Source of the DNA: Fabrea salina
Taxonomy: Eukaryota; Ciliophora; Heterotrichea; Heterotrichida; Fabreidae
Length of the DNA stretch: 64,000 nucleotides
NCBI GenBank assembly: GCA_022984795.1
Contig: JALIHJ010000063.1
Coordinates: 54,909-118,908, forward strand
Direction: 5' to 3'
The notes under the pieces were generated by a model. That model ran no database searches. It saw only the letters and a list, made by a program, of their open reading frames with translations, and was not told the origin of the DNA. Both the position numbers and the translations under genes were made by a program. Numbering within the stretch: the first letter of the stretch is position 1; every line of letters starts with the position of its first letter. Shown piece after piece: positions 1 to 8,636 of this stretch.

Positions 1-1506
1 ACAGATAAGTCTTCTTCAATGCTTTCAAGTTCTTCAATGAACCAGTCACAAAGTTCTTCACAACAACCAGAATCCGAAATAGTTCCTTTCAAGCCCCCCG
101 AAGACATTTCTGTGCCTGAGTCTGTAATTTCCAAGTTCAACATTGTAGAGCGCATTCTGACCCAAAATAGGTACTTAGACCAGCAGATCCTCTACAGGAA
201 CTACCCGAAAGTTGAGTTCCAAAAAGCTATAGAAGAGGACAAAGAAGAAGAACAAGGAATGGCTTCTAAACTCGCAAAGATCCAACTCGAACAAGAAAAG
301 GAAGAAGAAAACCCAGAAGAAGAAGAGGAAGAAATCGACCCTTCCAAACCCCACATGCTTGACTTGTTCAAGTACACCTGCACTGAAGTAGAAGACCGCA
401 ACGTAAGTTGTGCTGACTGGAACACTCTTAACCCTGACTTACTTGCAGTTTCTTACGGCGAGTTCGACTACTCCTCTAAAAAAGAAGGACTTTTACTGTT
501 TTGGACCCTTAAAAGCCCTAAGTTCCCTGAAAAAATCATAAGAGCCCCTTCTGGAATACTGAGTTGTCACTTTTCAAAACGAAACCCCAACTTGATTGCT
601 ACCGGGTGCCAGGACGGTGTAGTGGCTATTTACGACTTAAGAACTAAGTCAGACCGTCCAGTAGCTGAGTCAAGCCAAATGCTTGAAAAGCACATAGACA
701 GTGTTTGGGAAGTTAAGTGGCATGAGCAAGGCTCTGAAAAGGGCGAAAACCTTATTTCAGTTTCAAGTGACGGAAGAATAGTTGAGTGGAGCATTACAAA
801 AGGATTGGAGTGCAGGGACTTGCTAAGTCTCAAAAAGCCCACTAACCCCAACCAAAAGGACGACAAAGAAGCTGCAGTTTTCCGCAAAGCAGTAGGGTTC
901 TCTTTGGACTTCCCTAGAGGACAGAACTTACTTTACTTAGCTTCCACAGAAGAAGGCACTATCCACAAGTGTTCTTTGAGTTACAGTGACGAGTTAGACA
1001 CTTACTGGGGACACTCAGGACCAGTCTACAAAGTAAGGTGCAATCCTTTCTGGCCAAACATCATGATGAGTTGTTCTGCAGACTGGACAGTACAAATCTG
1101 GGACTGGAGGAAAGACGAAACCCCAATCAACACCTGCCACTCCATAGACCTTATGGACTCAGTCAACGATATTGAGTGGAGTCCCCACTCCTCAACTATT
1201 TTCAGTTCAGTAGCTGACGACGGCAGAATTGAAGTGTGGAACCTAGCTAGCAGTATCCACAACCCCGTAATCACTTACAAGGAAGCCACTAACCAGGCAA
1301 GTCGAACTATGGTGAGGTTCTGCAAAGAGTACCCTGTTTTGGTGTCTGGAAACTCTTCAGGGGTAGTGGACGTTTTTAGGCTGAAGAACTTGGAAGAAAA
1401 GGTCATGACTGTAGAAGAACAGAAATCCAGACTAGAAGAAGCTTTGGGGCGCAACAAAGAAAACGGAAAAGACGAAGAAGAAGATGAAGAGAACCCTACT
1501 GACTAA
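1..1506 (+). CDS. Axonemal dynein intermediate chain-like WD40 protein (DNAI4/WDR78 type), possibly 5' partial
   Basis: The frame is open from base 1, so the ATG at 19 may be internal and the true start may lie outside the window. A low-complexity acidic stretch (residues about 75-115, runs of Glu) precedes a WD40 propeller covering about residues 125-460. Visible blades include CSADWTVQIWDW and SSVADDGRIEVWNL. The pattern and spacing resemble the C-terminal half of axonemal dynein intermediate chains, best the DNAI4/IC138 type of inner arm f. The visible 495 residues are much shorter than the 800-1000 usual in that family, which also suggests truncation by the window edge. Such proteins scaffold inner-arm dynein in cilia. 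The tail is highly acidic. DNAI4 rather than DNAI1/2 is an inference. Confidence 0.75.
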   Translation, partial: TDKSSSMLSSSSMNQSQSSSQQPESEIVPFKPPEDISVPESVISKFNIVERILTQNRYLDQQILYRNYPKVEFQKAIEEDKEEEQGMASKLAKIQLEQEKEEENPEEEEEEIDPSKPHMLDLFKYTCTEVEDRNVSCADWNTLNPDLLAVSYGEFDYSSKKEGLLLFWTLKSPKFPEKIIRAPSGILSCHFSKRNPNLIATGCQDGVVAIYDLRTKSDRPVAESSQMLEKHIDSVWEVKWHEQGSEKGENLISVSSDGRIVEWSITKGLECRDLLSLKKPTNPNQKDDKEAAVFRKAVGFSLDFPRGQNLLYLASTEEGTIHKCSLSYSDELDTYWGHSGPVYKVRCNPFWPNIMMSCSADWTVQIWDWRKDETPINTCHSIDLMDSVNDIEWSPHSSTIFSSVADDGRIEVWNLASSIHNPVITYKEATNQASRTMVRFCKEYPVLVSGNSSGVVDVFRLKNLEEKVMTVEEQKSRLEEALGRNKENGKDEEEDEENPTD

Positions 1507-1510
1507 GTCA

Positions 1511-2281
1511 TTAAATTACTAACTTTTTAGGAGTTTTCCTGTCTTTGCGGGGACAGCGAGACTTTTTAGCAGTGCTTTTTTGGTTGGATTTTCTGGAGTT
1601 CCTAGGAGTGCTTTCTAAGCTGTTAAGTTTGTGGTCACTTATGTTTTTTTTAAGAGTTAGTTTTTTGGGAGACAAGTCTTCGCAGCTTCTGTACTTCCAA
1701 AGTTTTTCTACCAAACCTTGGTTTAGGTAAATCTGGTAGTTGACTTTTTCTTCTAAGCTAAGAATTTTGTTTTCTAAAGACTGGGTTTTTGTAGGGTACT
1801 CAGAACTGATGTCTTTCTTAAGTAGTTTTTTGTACTTTTCTTTGAATTCTTCAAAGTCCTGACTGAGTTCGTTGAACTTCTTTTTGTAGTGGTCTTTTTG
1901 TTTCTTTAAGTCATTGCACTCAGCTTTAGTGCTGGCTACTTTGATCTTTAGGTCTCTGATTATCTCGTCTTTTTTTTGAATTGTGCCTAGTAAGCCTAGT
2001 TCTTCAAGGCATTCTTTTTCGTGGAAGTCTTTGATTTCTACTGTTCCTTCATGACTTGACTTGCTTTGCAAGGAGTTTGTAGCTTCATCAGTTAAGTATT
2101 TTTTTGAGAGTCGATTAGCGGGTGAATTATTAGATTTTGAATCTAAAGAGTCGCAGAACTTTTCTTGTATTTGAGCTTTGCGTTGGGCGTTTTTGTGAGT
2201 TAGTGCCTTGCTCTGAGCAACGATTTGGCGACTTCTAGTGATGGTATCGTCAATAGGGTGCTTTTCAGAGGAGTGCGACAT
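1511..2281 (-). CDS. Coiled-coil protein, function unknown
   Basis: 256 residues, not recognised. The N-terminal third is polar and Ser/Lys-rich. Residues about 85-200 form a strong heptad-like coiled coil (KIKVASTKAECNDLKKQKD and following), and the tail is very basic, ending KTPKKLVI. It converges on the WD40 gene with a 4-base gap. Its ATG lies 8 bases from the ATG of the divergent TRAPPC4 gene. A cytoskeletal or basal-body role would be typical of such proteins in ciliates, but nothing in the sequence proves it. Confidence 0.7.
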   Translation of the reverse strand: MSHSSEKHPIDDTITRSRQIVAQSKALTHKNAQRKAQIQEKFCDSLDSKSNNSPANRLSKKYLTDEATNSLQSKSSHEGTVEIKDFHEKECLEELGLLGTIQKKDEIIRDLKIKVASTKAECNDLKKQKDHYKKKFNELSQDFEEFKEKYKKLLKKDISSEYPTKTQSLENKILSLEEKVNYQIYLNQGLVEKLWKYRSCEDLSPKKLTLKKNISDHKLNSLESTPRNSRKSNQKSTAKKSRCPRKDRKTPKKLVI

Positions 2282-2289
2282 TATTGTAA

Positions 2290-2694
2290 ATGAGTAGTTT
2301 ACACTTGCACTTTTTCATCATAAACAAGTACGGACTCCTTATATACGAAAAGACCTTCCAGGGCTCTGCCCAACTTAACAGCAACGACATGATTAGGTTT
2401 TCTTCAACTCTGCATACAATTTATGCTATTTCTACGCAGATCACTCCGTCTGGACTGCAGAAGTCCGGACTGAGGATGCTCAACACGCCTACTTTTAAGC
2501 TATGCTGTTTCCAAACACCCACTGGAACTAAGTTCGTGCTGATTTCTAAACCTAATGCGCAAGACATGAATTCTTTGTGCAGAAAAGCTTACCAGATCTA
2601 TTCAGACCACGTCCTAAAGAACCCTTTTTACGAAACTGACCAACAAATTAAACTTGAAGGCTTTGACCAGGCTATAGAAAAGTTATTTACTTAA
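2290..2694 (+). CDS. TRAPPC4: TRAPP complex subunit 4 (Trs23-like)
   Basis: 134 residues, a longin/sedlin-fold core subunit of the TRAPP tethering complexes that activate Rab1/Ypt1 at ER-Golgi and Golgi membranes. The C-terminal half carries the family signature: FKLCCFQTPTGTKFVLIS followed by AYQIYSDHVLKNPFY, close to the YQT-TG-KF and IYSD-LKNPFY motifs of animal TRAPPC4. The N-terminus (LHFFIINKYGLLIYE) matches the first longin strand. The protein is shorter than the human one (about 219 residues) because it lacks the PDZ-like insertion, as yeast-like short forms do in part. Its start is 8 bases from a divergent start. Confidence 0.88.
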   Translation: MSSLHLHFFIINKYGLLIYEKTFQGSAQLNSNDMIRFSSTLHTIYAISTQITPSGLQKSGLRMLNTPTFKLCCFQTPTGTKFVLISKPNAQDMNSLCRKAYQIYSDHVLKNPFYETDQQIKLEGFDQAIEKLFT

Positions 2695-2698
2695 GTGT

Positions 2699-3691
2699 TT
2701 ACTTCTTTTTTAATTTAGGTTTTTGCTTCTCAACGCTGCCTAAGCTTTTAACTGTGGTTTGCAGGCCTTTAATAGAGTCAATGTGGTTAGCAGTATCCTG
2801 TGGGTCGATGTAGCACTTCATGCCTATGATCTTTTCAATTGAGTAAGCTAAGTTGTGGTCAGCTGTAGCTTGGGCTTCTAAACTTACTTTTTGTTCTGCG
2901 TAGAAGTTCAACAGCTCAACGGGTTCAGAACCTTTTACTACCTTAGTGGACTTGTCCAACATGGACCTGAGAACTCCGGCTTTAGAGATAAGTGCTCTGC
3001 TGCAGCCTTCAATTTCTTGTAAGTTTTCTTCCTGAACTTTGTCAGCTTCAAGTAGCAGTTCCCTTTCTCTTTTGTCAAGACGTGCTCTTAAGTCTTCGAA
3101 GGAGTGCTGGATTTGTTGCTTGCACGTTTGGGTTTGCTCAACGATTTCTTTCTTCCGGCTTTCTAGTCTTTCTTCAGCCATTTCAACTTCATCTACTTTG
3201 TTGGATAACTGTAACAGTAGGTCTTCAAGTTCACTCCTAACTACTGGGTAGGCTTTTTTAATGCGCATTACTTCGTGTGACTTGTGCTTTCCGTGGATGA
3301 CGCATTCAGCACATATGCATTTGCCTTCGCAGTTGAAGCAAAAGTAACTAAGAACTTCGTCAGGGTGGGTTTCGCAGTACTCTTGTGTGTCAGTCCAGTA
3401 CTGTCGAGAGGACATCTGGGGGAGTAGTTCGTGCTCAAGCACAGAGTCTTGCTGAGGTGCCATCTTAAGGAGCTCCTGGGCACTGGGGGGGTCTAGAACA
3501 GTTGACACTTTGCAGAGGTCACACACTACTTTCTAATTTAGATTTACGTGTAGGTTTTCTGTAGATTTGGTGGTTTCTCGGGATAAGTTTCGTGAAGCAC
3601 AAGAAAGACAAAGATTGTGGTCGCAGGCCAAAATAAGAAGGTCTTCAGGCTGCAGTCCGCACTTAGCACAGATGATGCTGTACTGGTCCAT
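2699..3691 (-). CDS. B-box zinc-finger/coiled-coil protein (TRIM-like), one 15-nt intron
   Basis: The coding sequence is joined across a 15-base intron (3533-3547), giving 325 residues from the ATG at 3691. Without splicing, the frame hits a TAA in the intron. The first exon begins MDQYSIICAKCGLQPEDL and supplies Cys/His pairs (CAKC, CDHNLCLSC), continuing into VVCDLC after the splice; together they look like a RING-type zinc domain. A B-box follows (CETHPDEVLSYFCFNCEG, then CAECVIHGKHKSHE). Residues about 130-260 are coiled coil. RING/B-box/coiled-coil order is the TRIM layout, usually an E3 ubiquitin ligase. No C-terminal PRY-SPRY domain is present; the tail is short and Lys-rich. Ligase activity is inferred. 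Confidence 0.82.
3533..3547 (-). other. 15-nt intron in the B-box gene
   Basis: Minus-strand GTAAATCTAAATTAG interrupts the frame with TAA. Removing it joins ENLH to KVVCDLC and restores one long frame. It has the GTAA start, A at position 10 and TAG end shared by the other short introns here. Confidence 0.93.
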
Positions 3692-3703
3692 TAAATTATA
3701 TTA

Positions 3704-3907
3704 TTAGAAAACCGACACTTGCACAGAACCTGACTTATAAGTTCTGGCTTGTTGGGGTGGTCTGGACTTTTCAGACGTTAATACCTTTAAAGTTTTGTCG
3801 TCAGTAGTTTTTTCTAAGTAGTCAGGCTTTATCTTTTTGGAGTCCTGAGGAGTCTCTAGTAGCATTTCTTCTTGAGAAAAGAACTTTTTGTCTACGCAGT
3901 TTCCCAT
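3704..3907 (-). CDS. Small N-terminally acylated protein (MGNC start)
   Basis: 67 residues, not recognised. It starts MGNCVDKKFF: Gly2 is a typical N-myristoylation site and Cys4 a typical adjacent palmitoylation site, as in dual-acylated membrane-anchored signalling proteins. The rest is polar, Lys/Glu/Ser-rich and without a recognisable domain. It sits between the XLF-like gene (14 bases) and the B-box gene (12 bases) on the same strand. Its size allows a false ORF, but the acylation signal, clean spacing and TAA stop argue that it is real. A second gene with the same design lies at 54452. Confidence 0.65.
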   Translation of the reverse strand: MGNCVDKKFFSQEEMLLETPQDSKKIKPDYLEKTTDDKTLKVLTSEKSRPPQQARTYKSGSVQVSVF

Positions 3908-3921
3908 TTATTAGTTAGCAG

Positions 3922-4725
3922 TTACAAAAAGTCCATAGTAGGAGTTTTCTTTTTAGCTTTGTTAAGTTTACTCTGGAGTTCCTTTTTGCGTTTAACTTCA
4001 GTTTCGGAAGTGTTGGGTTTAGCTCTTTTCTGGGGAGCCGGAGAAGGGGCTTTTCTTTTGGCTTCTTTTCGAGTTTTAAGTTCCAGTTCGCGCAGAGGAA
4101 CCATAAAGGACTCTTTTAGGGCTTCTTGTGCTTTTTCTAAGCCTGAAAAGTCTGGGAAACTTTGCGAAGAGTCCAGGTAACTCCTGATGTCTGAGGGTTT
4201 GCGTCGAGGGTCCTGAGCTAGCAGCTGTTCTTCAAGGGTCTTCAAAAGCCTGTCTTGGGCCATTAAGGTTTTTGAAAAAGGCAGAATCAAGTAGTTCTTA
4301 ACAGCAGCTTGGGAAGCTTCTGGACTGAGTGCTTCTAAGTTAAAGTCCCACTTGAACTTGTATATGTTGTTGAGCACTTTGCTGACTGAGAAAGTGCTGT
4401 TGAGGATGCTGTAAGAAGCCCTGGGGTCAAACTTAGAAATGATCGAGTTAAGGGTTTGTATTATCCCTGAAATACCTCCTTGGATGTTAGGGTTGTAATC
4501 AGAGATTTCCTGCTGGATTTGTGTGGTTTGTGCTGAGCAAAAGTAAAAAGTCTTGAGGTCAGTCAGCAAAAGTGCGTAAGAACAAGTTCCGTCTTGAGTT
4601 GCAGTGGCCCTTCCTTTGAGGAGGTAGTCTTGTTCGTTTTCTGAAAACGAAAACCACACTGATAAGCTCAGCAGCTTCAGAGCTTCTAAGTTGAGTATTT
4701 GGAAGTTCTCGAGTTCTTGTGCCAT
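3922..4725 (-). CDS. NHEJ1: XLF/Cernunnos-like non-homologous end-joining factor
   Basis: 267 residues from the ATG at 4725. An in-frame upstream ATG (4782) would overlap the divergent kinase gene and adds only a hydrophobic stretch, so I reject it. The head domain shows the XLF pattern: DGTCSYALLLTDLKTFYF (compare GYALLVSDL in human XLF), then KFKWDFNLEALSPE (compare FYWNFHC) and a long helix ending near residue 205. The tail (about 218-267) is strongly basic and ends KKKTPTMDFL, resembling the C-terminal Ku-binding motif of XLF (basic run, then a hydrophobic end). XLF aligns DNA ends with XRCC4-LIG4. In ciliates, end joining matters for genome rearrangement during macronuclear development. 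The assignment rests on motifs and layout. Confidence 0.78.
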   Translation of the reverse strand: MAQELENFQILNLEALKLLSLSVWFSFSENEQDYLLKGRATATQDGTCSYALLLTDLKTFYFCSAQTTQIQQEISDYNPNIQGGISGIIQTLNSIISKFDPRASYSILNSTFSVSKVLNNIYKFKWDFNLEALSPEASQAAVKNYLILPFSKTLMAQDRLLKTLEEQLLAQDPRRKPSDIRSYLDSSQSFPDFSGLEKAQEALKESFMVPLRELELKTRKEAKRKAPSPAPQKRAKPNTSETEVKRKKELQSKLNKAKKKTPTMDFL

Positions 4726-4752
4726 TTTTCTTAAGAGAAAACTACAGACAAT

Positions 4753-5673
4753 ATGCAAGAAGTAGCACTTCAAAGCCTCCAAAAGAAACTAGTAATTGAC
4801 TTCGGACACAGGTCTAAAGTTTGGCTGGTGAAGTACCAGTACAACTTTTACGCCCTTAAAGAGGTCCCTAAGTCAGGTTTGACAGAAATAGAAGTCCAGC
4901 ATCTCTTTGAGGAAAAAGAAGCCCTTTCTTCTTTGTCGCATCCCAGAATCATTAAACTACATGCAACTTTTAAAGACAGCAACAGCATTTACTTTCTTTT
5001 GGAACTAGCAAAAGGAGCCCCACTGAGCCATGTGCTCAAACAACAACGCAGGTTCCCTTTAGCCCAAGTGAAGTCGATTGCGTGCCAGATTGCAAAAACT
5101 CTTAGTTACATTCATTCTGAAGGCTTTTTGTACCGGGACTTGAAACTTTCGAACATTCTACTGGACACTTCTGGCAGAGTTAAGTTCGTGGACTTTGGGC
5201 TGTGCAAAAGACTAGGCACTGAAAAAGTGTACACTGTAACAGGAACCAAACACGCCATGAGTCCAGAAGTCTTTAAGCACTTGCTGTTGGGAGGAGAAGC
5301 ACAAGGGTACTCTTACGAAGTCGACTGGTGGGCTTTGGGCATTCTGACTTTTGAACTTCTTACAGGCAGTCCTCCTTTTGGGCTATTTGGAGACGACATT
5401 TGGTCAAACGTTCTAAGAGGAATTGACAGTGTCAATATGAGAGAGATTCCGAGTGATGCGCAAAGCTTCATCAGAGGACTACTGAAAGAAGACCCTAACC
5501 AAAGACTAGGACACTCAGGAGCTGAAGAAGTCCTAGAGCACCCCTTTATATACAGAGCAGAGGACTCTGTGCTTCCGAACGACAACCAAATTCCCATAAT
5601 TGAAAACTGGTGCGAGTTCTTGGACGATTCAGAACCTGTGCCAGACCAAGACCCCTTTGCTGACTTTTCGTGA
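4753..5673 (+). CDS. AGC-family protein kinase (PKA/PKG-like catalytic domain)
   Basis: 306 residues, essentially a bare kinase domain. Lys36 in ALKEV is the ATP-anchoring lysine, YRDLKLSN (127-134) replaces the usual HRD loop, DFG is at 147-149, and the activation segment reads TVTGTKHAMSPE with a PDK1-type threonine (Thr161). The glycine loop is degenerate (DFGHRSKVWLV, one glycine only). The C-terminal extension ends PFADFS, an F-x-x-F hydrophobic motif typical of AGC kinases, directly before a TGA stop; the next in-frame stop, TAA, is three codons on. No cyclic-nucleotide or lipid-binding domain is fused. PDK1 is encoded at 34451-35626. Start chosen as the first ATG, 27 bases from the divergent XLF start. 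Confidence 0.85.
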   Translation: MQEVALQSLQKKLVIDFGHRSKVWLVKYQYNFYALKEVPKSGLTEIEVQHLFEEKEALSSLSHPRIIKLHATFKDSNSIYFLLELAKGAPLSHVLKQQRRFPLAQVKSIACQIAKTLSYIHSEGFLYRDLKLSNILLDTSGRVKFVDFGLCKRLGTEKVYTVTGTKHAMSPEVFKHLLLGGEAQGYSYEVDWWALGILTFELLTGSPPFGLFGDDIWSNVLRGIDSVNMREIPSDAQSFIRGLLKEDPNQRLGHSGAEEVLEHPFIYRAEDSVLPNDNQIPIIENWCEFLDDSEPVPDQDPFADFS

Positions 5674-5693
5674 CAACAGTAATGTTCTAATAA

Positions 5694-8633
5694 ATGGAAA
5701 AAAGAATAGACAAAGCACAGAAGTTCCTTAGATTAGTCCGACTGAAATGCGGAGAAAACTCACCTAAGTACAAAGGGTTCTTGGAATTAATGAAGGCTTA
5801 TAAAGAACAAAGATATGATATTGGACTGGTTTGCAGTCGCGTGCAAGAAATATTTTTTGACGATAAAAGACTTCTGCAGGACTTCAATAAACTAATCCCA
5901 GTTGAGTTCCGAATTCCAGTTTCTCATCGCCCAAAGTACTCGGAAGCCTTGAACTACATTAAACAAGTAAAGCTCCAAACAGAAACAAACCCTTCTGTGT
6001 ATCTTTCCTTCACTCACTTGCTCAAGCAGTACCAAAACAACAAGTTGCCATTTAATGAATTGCACAGGAGAGTGCTAGGACTTTTCTCGGGGTTTCCTGA
6101 GTTGGTTCAGAAGTTTACTGACTTCATTCCACAACAAACCGAAGAAACTGACGAAGAACCTTCTCCACAAATTCCTAAAAAGCCCAGTGCATCGGCTGAA
6201 GCAGTTCTTAGACACGAAATAAAAGACCCAATTCCTAAAAACCTGTTTATGTTCTTTAGGAGCTTAAACAGTGTGCTCAGGTTAAACTCTGAGTCAGGAA
6301 CAGACTACTACTTAGAGCTAATTAGGAGTTTGCATCTCTACTGTGAATGCGTGATTACCAAGTCTGAGCTAGTAGGCATGGTGAGTCCAGTTTTCAAACT
6401 AACAAGTGTAGACAACTTCATAGTCCATTCACAGTACGGACGCAGAAGCATCAAAGAAGTTCTGCCCCAAGCGGAACAAATAGTTAAGGACAAGCTCGAA
6501 GAGTACTACAGCCAGTTCAAAGAAGTTGCAGCCTCTAGAGAAGTCAACCGCAGGAAACAAGGGTGGTTTTTCAGGCCTCTGACTGAGTTTTGTTCAGACA
6601 CCAAGAAGCACGGAAGGAGTTACTTAGCTATTCAAAGACCAAGAATCAAAAAGCCAAGACCAGCTCCTTTGATCAACAATGAGTGGATCTCTGTTCCTTA
6701 CGGAAGAGAAGACTACAACTTCGAGCACTTCCGGAAAAACATTTTCGAGTACAACCTGTTTAAGTGCGAAGACGAAAGGTACCTAGCAGAAATGGAGTTC
6801 GAAGGAGCTGCTTACACTTTGGAACTGCTTAAAAAAGCTTATTCTGAACTTAATTCCTTGCCTTCCAGCCAACAACACACTTACAAAATTGAAAAGGCGG
6901 TTTTGACTCCTTTCAGAATGAAGCACATCAAGTCCATTTACGGAGTCCACGGAAACAAACTAGTGCACATTTTGCAAACCAACCCTTCAAAAGCACTTCC
7001 AGCAGTAATCAACCGAGTTGAAACCAAAATAAAAACTTACCGAACTATGATAAAAGCTGCAAACGAACAGTTGTGGGAAGAAACTATTGAAAAGAACTTT
7101 CTTAGGTCGTTAGACCACCGAAGCTTTTACTTCAAACAAAATGAAAAAAAGATGATCAAACTCAGCAACCTTTTGTCCCAAGCCAAAGAAAGACTTAACC
7201 TTAGAACAACCAGCTCAGAAGAAATGAAAAGTTACTTAAAAGGCTCCAAAAAAGAAAACTACTTCTTCCAAGGAGGGTCTCAACACAAGTACTTCTACAG
7301 CAGTTTGGAAGGGCTTTCTAACTCGGTTACTCACAAAGTAAGCACTGACTTTAAAGACGAACTCCACCAAGAATTCATAGACTCTCCAGGAATGCTGCCC
7401 CACTTTAGGCTGTTGTTTAACTACAAAGAAGTTTTGAACGATAGCATCAGAATTATACTTGTTGCTTTGAAGCACTCCAACCTTTCTGAAAAAGAAAAAG
7501 TGCTTAAGTGGGTGATGTTTATCTTCAAAGACTTTTTAAAAGTAGAACTCAGTGAAGACATCAAAAAAGACCAAGTGGAGTCCTACCTAGACAACCTCTA
7601 TGCTGAGGTGAGCACCAAGAAAATCATCAACAAGTGGATCAACCCTGAAGTGTCTTCTGAGTCAGAGGACCCTAAAGAGCCCATCAACCTTAGAAAAGAC
7701 GAAAGCTTCTCAGCCTTTTTGCCTTTGCTCAAAGACAACAGCGTCATATACTGCACTTCGAGTGTTTACTGCTTCATTCGGTACTTCTACATTCTTTACG
7801 AAAGACTCATCAAAGTAAAGATGATCCTTAACAAACAAAACAAGCACACCGAAAGAACTGAACTCGAGTACGGAGACTACCAGTTCTCCCAAGAAGCCCA
7901 GCGGAACTACATGGTGTTTTTAAAAGCAACTTATGGGGTTCTGAAGAGTCCCACTGAAATGACTACTTTCGAAGACAAATGCAGGGAGCTCTTAGAAAAC
8001 GAAGCTTATTTGTTGTTTACGTTTGACAAACTCGTGAGTAACTGCGTCCGTAGTTTGAACTCCATCGTTTCTGATGAGTTCAGTGAAAACGTCCAGTCTA
8101 TCTTTATCAAGTTTTCGCGTCACAGACTCAACGAAGAAATGTATTACACCGAGTTTTACAATGTAAGTGCCAAAAACGAAATATTCAGACTGCACTGGAA
8201 CCCCAAAGTTTACCTTTTGTCAGTCACTTGCATCACCTCTCCTTATAAAAACGTACCTGAAACTGCCATTAAACCTGCTCGCAAGTACGCCAAAAGCTAC
8301 ATAAACACTTGCAAACCCACACCTTTAGAAAGCCAACTTCAAGTTCTCCAGAAGCGTCTGGACTGGTTTTACCAAGCTTACCAAGTGTATCCTTCAGAGC
8401 TTTCTTCGCAAGTGAACTTTTCTAACACCCTGACTCAAGGACTGTGCGAGTCTTACAAGTTCACTAAAACTCCAAGCCAAGAAGACTTTCTTTACAATAC
8501 TGAGTACTACACCAAGACTTTCCTAGTTAGTTTATCTAACCGAAAACTCATATGCCAAGATAAGAACTCCTATGTGCAAGCTTTGGAAGAACACCGAAGT
8601 GGAAAACTGGAGAAGTGGATGTCTTCTAATTAA
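5694..8633 (+). CDS. SIN3: SIN3 transcriptional co-repressor scaffold
   Basis: 979 residues. Three paired amphipathic helix domains are visible: PAH1 (about 5-75, ends FNKLIPVEFRIP), PAH2 (about 80-145, EALNYIKQVKLQTE to KFTDFIP) and a weaker PAH3 (about 185-240). They are followed by the HDAC-interaction region (about 310-390, with CEDERYLAEMEFEGAAYTLE) and a long helical C-terminal region. SIN3 is the scaffold of the nuclear Rpd3/HDAC complex. It is shorter than animal SIN3 (about 1200 residues). It follows the kinase by 20 bases and is followed by the next gene after 3 bases (TAATAAATG). Confidence 0.9.
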   Translation: MEKRIDKAQKFLRLVRLKCGENSPKYKGFLELMKAYKEQRYDIGLVCSRVQEIFFDDKRLLQDFNKLIPVEFRIPVSHRPKYSEALNYIKQVKLQTETNPSVYLSFTHLLKQYQNNKLPFNELHRRVLGLFSGFPELVQKFTDFIPQQTEETDEEPSPQIPKKPSASAEAVLRHEIKDPIPKNLFMFFRSLNSVLRLNSESGTDYYLELIRSLHLYCECVITKSELVGMVSPVFKLTSVDNFIVHSQYGRRSIKEVLPQAEQIVKDKLEEYYSQFKEVAASREVNRRKQGWFFRPLTEFCSDTKKHGRSYLAIQRPRIKKPRPAPLINNEWISVPYGREDYNFEHFRKNIFEYNLFKCEDERYLAEMEFEGAAYTLELLKKAYSELNSLPSSQQHTYKIEKAVLTPFRMKHIKSIYGVHGNKLVHILQTNPSKALPAVINRVETKIKTYRTMIKAANEQLWEETIEKNFLRSLDHRSFYFKQNEKKMIKLSNLLSQAKERLNLRTTSSEEMKSYLKGSKKENYFFQGGSQHKYFYSSLEGLSNSVTHKVSTDFKDELHQEFIDSPGMLPHFRLLFNYKEVLNDSIRIILVALKHSNLSEKEKVLKWVMFIFKDFLKVELSEDIKKDQVESYLDNLYAEVSTKKIINKWINPEVSSESEDPKEPINLRKDESFSAFLPLLKDNSVIYCTSSVYCFIRYFYILYERLIKVKMILNKQNKHTERTELEYGDYQFSQEAQRNYMVFLKATYGVLKSPTEMTTFEDKCRELLENEAYLLFTFDKLVSNCVRSLNSIVSDEFSENVQSIFIKFSRHRLNEEMYYTEFYNVSAKNEIFRLHWNPKVYLLSVTCITSPYKNVPETAIKPARKYAKSYINTCKPTPLESQLQVLQKRLDWFYQAYQVYPSELSSQVNFSNTLTQGLCESYKFTKTPSQEDFLYNTEYYTKTFLVSLSNRKLICQDKNSYVQALEEHRSGKLEKWMSSN

Positions 8634-8636
8634 TAA

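Noticed and set aside
4725-4782. N-terminal extension of the XLF-like protein (MEALKCYF...)
   Set aside because: It would overlap the start of the divergent kinase and adds a hydrophobic stretch foreign to XLF. The ATG at 4725 gives a normal head domain.
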